Positions 7,390-11,727 of a stretch of DNA of 11,727 nucleotides are shown in pieces. The stretch comes from an uncultured Akkermansia sp. GTDB lineage: Bacteria; Verrucomicrobiota; Verrucomicrobiia; Verrucomicrobiales; Akkermansiaceae. A program made the translations under genes and the position numbers. Numbering within the stretch: the first letter of the stretch is position 1; each line of letters begins with the position of its first letter. Location: assembly GCA_947585525.1 (NCBI GenBank), contig CANPXA010000037.1:1-11727 (forward strand), given 5' to 3'. The notes below the pieces were generated by a model. The model worked only from the letters and a program-made list of their open reading frames with translations, was not told the DNA's origin and ran no database searches.

Positions 7390-7526
7390 GATTTGAAAGC
7401 TAGCGCGCTCCGCGCGTTTTTGCGGAACGGAAGCGCAGCGGAATTTTTGAAACAAAGCGAGTTGTTCGCTAGAAAGCGGCGGGAGTCATGCCATGCCGTC
7501 TTGTCGGCTCTGCTTAAATCGTAAAT
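7384..7526 (+). repeat. 143-bp MITE-like element, copy 1, with 11-bp terminal inverted repeats
   Basis: The segment begins with ATTTACGATTT (7384-7394) and ends with its exact complement AAATCGTAAAT (7516-7526). Its interior includes TAGCGCGCT, CGCAGCGGAATTT (7434-7446), a small stem AGCGA/TCGCT (7456-7470) and TGCCATGCCGTCTTG. A diverged inverted copy lies beyond abiEii (9165-9299) and the start of a third, direct copy lies at 11660. No transposase or other protein is encoded, so it would be non-autonomous. No flanking target duplication was recognised. Calling it a MITE is inference from structure and copy number. Confidence 0.65.
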
Positions 7527-7550
7527 AGGCGGTGGAACACCGCCCCCGCC
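7515..7550 (+). repeat. 36-bp perfect direct repeat, left copy, containing a 7-bp-stem hairpin
   Basis: The 36 bases are identical to 9309-9344, on the other side of the abiE genes. The copy includes the right terminal repeat of the MITE-like element and then the hairpin GGCGGTG-GAA-CACCGCC (7528-7544). A further CCGGCGCT follows both copies (7551-7558 and 9355-9362). Recombination between the two copies would delete abiEi-abiEii together with the inverted element. Confidence 0.9.
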
Positions 7551-7584
7551 CCGGCGCTCTTATCGTTTTTTTTTGAATAATTTA

Positions 7585-7612
7585 TTGACTTTAATTTATA
7601 AAAGTATATAAT
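7585..7612 (+). promoter_or_regulatory. Sigma-70-like promoter of abiEi-abiEii (leaderless)
   Basis: TTGACT (7585-7590) and a perfect TATAAT (7607-7612) are separated by 16 nt in a strongly AT-rich 60-bp stretch, quite unlike its GC-rich surroundings. Transcription should start about six to seven bases after the -10, at about 7618-7619, while the abiEi ATG is at 7621. The message would therefore be leaderless or nearly so. A palindrome AATAA-T-TTATT (7576-7586) overlaps the -35 region and is a possible operator for AbiEi, whose relatives repress their own operon by binding inverted repeats. Confidence 0.65.
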
Positions 7613-7620
7613 TCATTCAA

Positions 7621-8214
7621 ATGAGTCAGGAAATTATTTGTCGTAGAGGCGCAAAACGACGGAGGGCGAGTGAAGTATCACACGGAACGCACTACTATCG
7701 CGAAGCGACAGGAAAACTTACGCGAGTGCTTCCTGGGTTGTTCGTATCGGCAGAGGTAGCTCTGACGCAGGAAGTTCTCATGCAAATGATCAGTATGCGA
7801 CAACCTCAGGCGGTCATGAACTTAATCTCAGCCCTGTCCTACCATGGCATGACTACGGAGATACCGGCATACTTGTCTGTGGCGCTCCCCAAAGGGAGCT
7901 ATATGCCGAAGGTCCTCGTGAGTTCCGTTAAAACGTGGAGCTGTAAAGCAGATTATTTGAAGATCGGGTGCAGCAAGAAACAAGGAAAATGGGGTGATTA
8001 TCGCGTCACTTCTCCTGAGCGCACCTTGGTCGATTGTTTCCGATACCGCAATAAATTGGGGATTGACATCTTCCTGGAAGCCCTAACCATAAGTCTGCGT
8101 AAGAGCCTGTTGAATCTCTCCACACTGGCCGACCTTTCTCGTGTTTTTCGCGTCGAAAAGTTGATCACACCCTACATTACTACGGCCTTGTATGAACACG
8201 CAGCAACAGCTTAA
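7621..8214 (+). CDS. abiEi: AbiEi-type antitoxin of a type IV toxin-antitoxin system
   Basis: Probable antitoxin and autorepressor partner of the AbiEii nucleotidyltransferase toxin. Visible family features among the 197 residues are GKLTRVLPGLFVS (31-43), the end of a winged helix-turn-helix; VMNLISALSYHGMTTEIPAYLSVALP (65-90); and SPERTLVDCFRYRNKLG (131-147), typical of the AbiEi C-terminal domain. The N-terminal winged helix seems short: only about 30 basic residues (RRGAKRRRASEV) precede the wing, and an in-frame stop at 7609-7611 rules out a longer start. The gene overlaps abiEii by 23 nt, the usual antitoxin-first order. Its base composition is visibly more AT-rich than the flanking genes, suggesting acquisition. 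There is no Shine-Dalgarno; the transcript appears leaderless. Confidence 0.85.
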   Translation: MSQEIICRRGAKRRRASEVSHGTHYYREATGKLTRVLPGLFVSAEVALTQEVLMQMISMRQPQAVMNLISALSYHGMTTEIPAYLSVALPKGSYMPKVLVSSVKTWSCKADYLKIGCSKKQGKWGDYRVTSPERTLVDCFRYRNKLGIDIFLEALTISLRKSLLNLSTLADLSRVFRVEKLITPYITTALYEHAATA

Positions 8215-9061
8215 TGCTCTGGCACGCGCCCGAAAAGTGCCGTACAATCAACTTCTGACTCATTACGTCATGGAGAGATTCCTGTACAGGTTGTCACGTT
8301 CAGTTTACGCAGAAAAATTGATATTGAAAGGAGGAATGCTCCTGATGGGACTGGGAGCTAACCCTGCTAGAACGACTATGGATATAGATTTGCTGGGGCA
8401 TATTTCCAATTCTCCGAAGGATATGCAGATTGTCATCAGGAACATTCTGCACACAAAAATCGGAGCATCAGATGATATACAATTTTCCGATTCCATCCAA
8501 TGCACCGAAATCATGCGGGAAGCTAAGTATACAGGAGTCAACATTGAAGTGCAGGCTCGCGTTTGCGGAGATCCATGCGTTCTCTCCATAGACATTGGGT
8601 TCAATGATATCATTTATCCGGCGGCCAATGTCATAGATTATCCTCCGCTGCTGCAAGGCAGTCCGAGCGCCAAAGTCCTCTGCTATCCTAAAGAGGCAGT
8701 CGTTGCAGAAAAATTAGAATCTATCGTTCATTTGTCCTCCTTTAACACGAGAATGAAGGATTTTTATGATCTGTGGTTCCTTTCAAACTCTTGTAAGTTT
8801 GATCCCCTGCGCCTGCGACAATCAATCCATGTTACCTTTCACCACAGAGGTACCCCTCTCCAAGCATGTTTGATACTCCGCGAGGAATCTTATACATCCA
8901 TCATGCAGCCGCGCTGGGCAGGGTACGTGGCAAAACTCAAAGCTTCGACGTTCAAGGTGTGTCCCCCTTCTGTACTCCCGTCAAAATTCTTCTCGGACGT
9001 TACCGGCGAAATTTCTGCCTGGATTTTTCCCGTGTTAGAACTTGACTGCACCGATAAGTAA
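8192..9061 (+). CDS. abiEii: AbiEii-family nucleotidyltransferase toxin
   Basis: Nucleotidyltransferase-fold toxin of the AbiE system (COG2253 type). Relatives arrest growth and abort phage infection, by a bacteriostatic mechanism; related toxins modify tRNA or bind GTP. The four family motifs are present in the 289 residues: KGG (46-48) with RTTMDID (60-66) giving the paired metal-binding aspartates D64 and D66; LSIDIGF with D134; PKEAVVAEKLE with K174; and RMKDFYDL (187-194) with K189, D190 and D193. All key acidic and lysine positions are intact, so the toxin should be active. It starts inside the abiEi frame (23-nt overlap) and has no ribosome-binding site of its own, implying translational coupling. 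It is AT-richer than neighbouring genes. The last 30 or so residues are not recognisable as a known domain. Confidence 0.93.
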   Translation: MNTQQQLNALARARKVPYNQLLTHYVMERFLYRLSRSVYAEKLILKGGMLLMGLGANPARTTMDIDLLGHISNSPKDMQIVIRNILHTKIGASDDIQFSDSIQCTEIMREAKYTGVNIEVQARVCGDPCVLSIDIGFNDIIYPAANVIDYPPLLQGSPSAKVLCYPKEAVVAEKLESIVHLSSFNTRMKDFYDLWFLSNSCKFDPLRLRQSIHVTFHHRGTPLQACLILREESYTSIMQPRWAGYVAKLKASTFKVCPPSVLPSKFFSDVTGEISAWIFPVLELDCTDK

Positions 9062-9164
9062 GTTTGTACGTATCAAATATCACATCATGCCAACCACACG
9101 TGTTCCCTAAAATTTTCTCGAAGCTCATTCAACCCTTCTCCCACGCACTTTGTATCGCAGCAGG

Positions 9165-9299
9165 AAGCAAACTCAGCAAGATGGCATAGCATCATTCCGG
9201 ACGCTTTCGAACTAACGCTTCACTTTGTTCTTGGAAATTCCGCTGCGTATTCGCTCCGTCTCCCCGCGCCTCCGGCGCGCGAACATCCAAATCGTAAAT
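9165..9299 (-). repeat. MITE-like element, copy 2, inverted and diverged
   Basis: Read on the minus strand from 9299, the segment starts ATTTACGATTTG and aligns with copy 1 (7384-7514). It shares CGCAGCGGAATTT (9235-9247), an AACAAAG block, GAAAGCG, ATGCTATGCCATCTTG and a terminal TTGCTT. The GC-rich centre forms the stem CGCGCC-TCC-GGCGCG (9265-9279), matching the GCGCG hairpin of copy 1. The inner terminal repeat AAATCGTAAAT is not preserved here. With copy 1 it forms an inverted pair around abiE. The remaining bases between the abiEii stop and this element (9062-9164) show no gene. Confidence 0.65.
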
Positions 9300-9320
9300 C
9301 GTAAATCGTAAATCGTAAAT
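9289..9320. repeat. Heptamer tandem array AAATCGT, four units plus a partial
   Basis: Four exact AAATCGT units (9289-9316) are followed by AAAT. Diverged units of the same heptamer (ACGATTT on the other strand) occur at 7249-7267 and 11648-11670 and form the terminal repeats of the MITE-like elements. This resembles the short tandemly repeated heptamers described in cyanobacteria and seen in other bacteria. The array suggests slippage at the element boundary. Confidence 0.9.
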
Positions 9321-9344
9321 AGGCGGTGGAACACCGCCCCCGCC
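9309..9344 (+). repeat. 36-bp perfect direct repeat, right copy
   Basis: Identical to 7515-7550. It overlaps the last heptamer unit and contains the hairpin GGCGGTG-GAA-CACCGCC (9322-9338). The following GC-rich bases, with two near-repeats of CCTCCGG, run directly into the stop codon of the aas-like gene at 9362-9364. Confidence 0.9.
9322..9338 (-). terminator. Possible terminator hairpin downstream of the aas-like gene
   Basis: A minus-strand transcript leaving the aas-like stop codon meets a 7-bp GC-rich stem with a TTC loop, followed by TATTTACG. The U-run is short and broken, so intrinsic termination would be weak. It is the only stem near the stop with a T-rich downstream side. The identical hairpin at 7528 lacks a comparable gene in this orientation. 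Confidence 0.3.
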
Positions 9345-9361
9345 TCCGGTGCCTCCGGCGC

Positions 9362-11542
9362 TTAATCGGAACTCTCGTCAATGAGGGCCTCTTCCGCCAG
9401 AAGACGACAGCCGCGCAGATCCATCTTGCCCGTGGCCAGCACGGGGATGGCTTCCACGGGAACGAGGTAGCGCGGGGCCCAGAGGTTGGGCAGACCGCGG
9501 TCGGCGAGTTCGCGACGGATCATGCCGAGGATCTCGTGTTCTTGGGAACTGCGTTGATGGGCGGGCAGAGAGGATAGCAGAACGAGAGCTTCGCCCTTTT
9601 GCTCATCCATGACTCCGGTCACGGCTATCTGCACCCCATCTTCCGGCGGGAGCTGCAGGATTTGGGCAATTGCTTGTTCAATTCCTTCGTGCGGCACCAT
9701 CTCGCCGCCGATCTTGGAGAAGCGTGAGAGTCGTCCCCCCAAGGTGATAAAGCCGTTAAGGTCCAGCTGACCGATATCTCCGCTCTTGAACCAACCGTTG
9801 TGGAAGATGGAATCGTTGAGCTCCGGTTTGCCGATGTATCCGTGGAAGACGTTGGCGCCGCGAAACCAGATCATGCCTCTCTCGGTGAGGGGGAGTTCCT
9901 TCGAGTCATCCTCCACATCAGTGATGCGCACAGCGATGCCGGGCAGGGGCGCTCCTATGCTGCGTGCTACCTTGCCGGGCACATAGAAAGCGGAACCGGG
10001 AACCATCGGCGCATCCAAGATGTTGAGGGAGCATACGGGAGTCGCCTCCGTGAGTCCGTACCCCTCCAACAAGGTAACCCCGCATTTGCGCTGAAATTCC
10101 TTTTCAATGTCGGGTTGGAGTTTCTCTGCTCCGACGATAAAGTGGTGGATGGAGCGGAAGGTGTCCTCCTCCGCGCGGCGCAACATGGCACGAGCAAAGG
10201 TGGGGGTGGTGGCGAGCAGGGTGAGCTTGTACTTCTTGACCAGTTCACAGAGGGTGCGAGCCTCGGTCGGGTTGGGATAGGCGCAGATGGGGTAACCATT
10301 CAGCAGAGGCAACATGAGCGTCACCGTCAACCCGAAGCTGTGAAAGATGGGGAGAGAGCCGAGGAAACGCTCGTTGCTGAGTGGGATGCGGCAGGCGCAC
10401 TGCGCCACGTTCGCCAAAATCATGCGGTGCGTGAGAGCTACCCCCTTCGGTTCGCCCGAGGAGCCTGAGGTGAAGAGCATGACGGCCTCATCATCCCCGT
10501 GGCGCGAGTCCGTGTCAAACATCTTGGCAATAACCGGTACCGGAGCCGCTTTCGCCAGAAGGACGTTGCCGATGAGCGCCGGCTTGGAAAGGCTCTTGAG
10601 GAGATCCTCCACGAGGATGAGTTGTTGCTCCTCCGGCCAGGGGAAAGAGGGAACTTTCTCCATGAACTTGCGTGCCGTGATGAAAGTCCGGAGACCGGCC
10701 TGACGCACGGTGCTTTCAAAAGCGCTGCGCGAACTCGCGTAGTTGATGATGACCGGCGTGATGCCCGCCAGCATACAGGAGAGGATCGCGATGAGCCCGC
10801 CCGGTCCCGGCGGCAGAATCACCCCAATACGTCGGTCCTCCCGTTTGCGCAGCAGCCTCGCCACGGTCATCGCCACGCCCAGAGCCTTGTAGTTCGGCAA
10901 TGCGGCTCCGGTCATCCCGTCGATCGTCTCCACAGTGGGGTTCGTGCGCATCGCCGTCACGATGCGTGTGGTGAGTGATTCCTGCAGCAACGGACGCTTC
11001 GAAAAAAGCTCCTCGCCCTTCTGCAGCCACGCTGCCAACAAGCGTTCGCCCGTCTGCGGACCGGCCGCCAGCTTCGGTAGAATATGAAACTCTTCAACGC
11101 AATTTTCCTCCTCTTTCTCCCGGTACAGAGTCGTGAGCGTGTCTCCGTAGTATCCGAGAAATACCGGCACGGGCGCGATGTGCAGACTGCCCAGGTGACG
11201 CAAAAATGGCGACGGCACATCCGCCAGCGTCCCGCGCACCTTGGCTACCTGCCCCGGCAGGAACACCACGCTGCGTCCCTCGCTCATGTGGGTGAGTATC
11301 TGCTCGCGGACGGCTCGTGAATTGGTGTGGCGGAAATCGAAGTATTCAATCGTTATGTCCTTCGTCTTAAGGTATTCCATGATTTCAGGCGCCGGCGGAA
11401 AGGTGGGATCGATCAGGTAGCAGATCTTCCCCTCCAAGAGATGGTGAAGCGCTTTGCCGGATTGTTTGCTGAGACGGTTGGGCATATAAAAGCCCGGCGT
11501 AACGATGTTCTCCTGTCCGTGTACAATGAGTGTAGCTGCCAT
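9362..11542 (-). CDS. Aas-like acyl-ACP/acyl-CoA synthetase with degenerate acyltransferase domain
   Basis: At 726 residues this has the size and layout of E. coli Aas (719), which re-acylates lysophosphatidylethanolamine using fatty acid activated on ACP. The C-terminal adenylate-forming domain (about 235-720) is complete: P-loop LFTSGSSGEPKG (356-367), HSFGLTV near 401-407, EGYGLTEATP (493-502), GWFKSGDIG with D589, the hinge GRLSRFSKIGGEMV (603-616) and the catalytic-lysine motif ATGKMD with K706. The N-terminal part (1-215) follows the PlsC-like half of Aas, but the NHxSxxD (HX4D) site reads PGFYMPNRLSKQ (16-27) with no histidine, and the FPEG site reads FLPGQ (94-98). The acyltransferase half is therefore probably inactive, leaving acyl activation. 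The ATG at 11542 fits an excellent upstream promoter. Another fatty-acid ligase role is possible. Confidence 0.87.
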   Translation of the reverse strand: MAATLIVHGQENIVTPGFYMPNRLSKQSGKALHHLLEGKICYLIDPTFPPAPEIMEYLKTKDITIEYFDFRHTNSRAVREQILTHMSEGRSVVFLPGQVAKVRGTLADVPSPFLRHLGSLHIAPVPVFLGYYGDTLTTLYREKEEENCVEEFHILPKLAAGPQTGERLLAAWLQKGEELFSKRPLLQESLTTRIVTAMRTNPTVETIDGMTGAALPNYKALGVAMTVARLLRKREDRRIGVILPPGPGGLIAILSCMLAGITPVIINYASSRSAFESTVRQAGLRTFITARKFMEKVPSFPWPEEQQLILVEDLLKSLSKPALIGNVLLAKAAPVPVIAKMFDTDSRHGDDEAVMLFTSGSSGEPKGVALTHRMILANVAQCACRIPLSNERFLGSLPIFHSFGLTVTLMLPLLNGYPICAYPNPTEARTLCELVKKYKLTLLATTPTFARAMLRRAEEDTFRSIHHFIVGAEKLQPDIEKEFQRKCGVTLLEGYGLTEATPVCSLNILDAPMVPGSAFYVPGKVARSIGAPLPGIAVRITDVEDDSKELPLTERGMIWFRGANVFHGYIGKPELNDSIFHNGWFKSGDIGQLDLNGFITLGGRLSRFSKIGGEMVPHEGIEQAIAQILQLPPEDGVQIAVTGVMDEQKGEALVLLSSLPAHQRSSQEHEILGMIRRELADRGLPNLWAPRYLVPVEAIPVLATGKMDLRGCRLLAEEALIDESSD

Positions 11543-11566
11543 AGAAATCGTATCGGTGTACGGCGA

Positions 11567-11596
11567 ATTCTACCAGATGTCCCCTGAATCTGTCAA
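11567..11596 (-). promoter_or_regulatory. Sigma-70-like promoter of the aas-like gene
   Basis: On the minus strand a perfect TTGACA (11591-11596) and TAGAAT (11567-11572, five of six) are 18 nt apart. Transcription would start near 11560, giving an untranslated leader of about 18 nt without a recognisable Shine-Dalgarno. The hairpin module copy 2 lies just upstream of the -35, separated by TTGTAAAGGGGA. Confidence 0.65.
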
Positions 11597-11617
11597 TCCC
11601 CTTTACAAATGCCCCGG

Positions 11618-11644
11618 GGCAAACGCATTGGAAATGCGTTTGCC
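11618..11644. repeat. Perfect 12-bp-stem hairpin, copy 2
   Basis: The arms are identical to the 7220-7247 hairpin (GGCAAACGCATT and complement), with a 3-nt GGA loop. The palindrome GCCCCGGGGC (11611-11620) abuts it. On the plus strand it is followed by heptamer-like sequence and the third MITE-like copy. It lies upstream of the aas-like promoter, in the same orientation relative to its gene as copy 1 is to pheA. Confidence 0.85.
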
Positions 11645-11659
11645 TATTTGCGAATTACG

Positions 11660-11727
11660 ATTTACGATTTGAATTTTAGCGCGCTACGCGCGTTTATGCG
11701 GAGCAAAAGTAAAACGGAATTTTCGAG
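11660..11727 (+). repeat. MITE-like element, copy 3 (cut by the window end)
   Basis: It starts with ATTTACGATTTG (11660-11671) as in copy 1 and shares TAGCGCGCT (11677-11685), CGCGCGTTT, TGCGGA and CGGAATTTT in the same order, with substitutions and a short deletion between. The hairpin GCGCG-CTA-CGCGC corresponds to GCGCG-CTC-CGCGC of copy 1, a compensated or neutral loop change. The far end lies outside the window. Confidence 0.6.

Noticed and set aside
7237..7524. 95-codon frame across the intergenic repeats
   Set aside because: It is made wholly of hairpin and element sequence, has no ribosome site or recognisable motif, and the equivalent frame is not kept in the other copies.
7528..7574. 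Intrinsic terminator: hairpin 7528-7544 plus the nine-T run at 7566-7574
   Set aside because: The T-run is 21 nt from the stem and no plus-strand gene lies upstream to terminate.
7384..9299. Composite transposon or insertion sequence
   Set aside because: No transposase or integrase frame lies in or beside the repeats, so only a non-autonomous or recombination-based origin can be suggested.
9289..9320. CRISPR array
   Set aside because: Units are 7 bp with no spacers, and no cas genes are present.

Overview
The window looks like chromosomal DNA of a Gram-negative, type IV pilus-bearing bacterium. A LolC/E-type permease and an Aas-like phospholipid enzyme point to a diderm cell. A GYF_2-RDD fusion and weak Shine-Dalgarno usage are compatible with the PVC/Verrucomicrobiota group. 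That placement is inference: there is no rRNA or other decisive marker.

Layout. (1) 1-1047, plus strand: the 3' part of a pilT-type retraction ATPase gene, open at the left edge. (2) 1044-7160, minus strand: six tightly packed genes, read in the order pheA (chorismate mutase/prephenate dehydratase), holB-like (clamp-loader delta'), yicC (endoribonuclease family), gmk (guanylate kinase), a LolC/LolE-type permease with an enlarged extracytoplasmic domain, and a GYF_2-RDD membrane protein. Junctions overlap by 1-11 nt or leave 30-57 nt, so this is probably one operon. Its last stop codon overlaps the convergent pilT stop. (3) 7161-7620: a 460-bp non-coding mosaic with a 12-bp-stem hairpin, a 122-bp GC-rich insert and a 143-bp MITE-like element with 11-bp terminal inverted repeats. 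It ends in an AT-rich promoter. (4) 7621-9061, plus strand: abiEi-abiEii, a type IV toxin-antitoxin / phage-abortive-infection module, apparently transcribed as a leaderless mRNA. (5) 9062-9361: non-coding, with an inverted diverged copy of the element, a heptamer array and a second copy of a 36-bp direct repeat. (6) 9362-11542, minus strand: an Aas-like protein whose acyl-ACP/CoA synthetase half looks intact but whose acyltransferase half lacks the expected catalytic motifs. (7) 11543-11727: its promoter, then a second hairpin module and the start of a third element copy.

The housekeeping operon covers phenylalanine synthesis, replication, RNA and nucleotide metabolism and envelope functions. 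The most distinctive feature is the two-gene defence module between pheA and the aas-like gene. It is bracketed by inverted copies of one repeat and by perfect 36-bp direct repeats, with no transposase. The same hairpin module lies upstream of both neighbouring genes, so these two intergenic regions have shared repeat sequence and the abiE module was probably added later.
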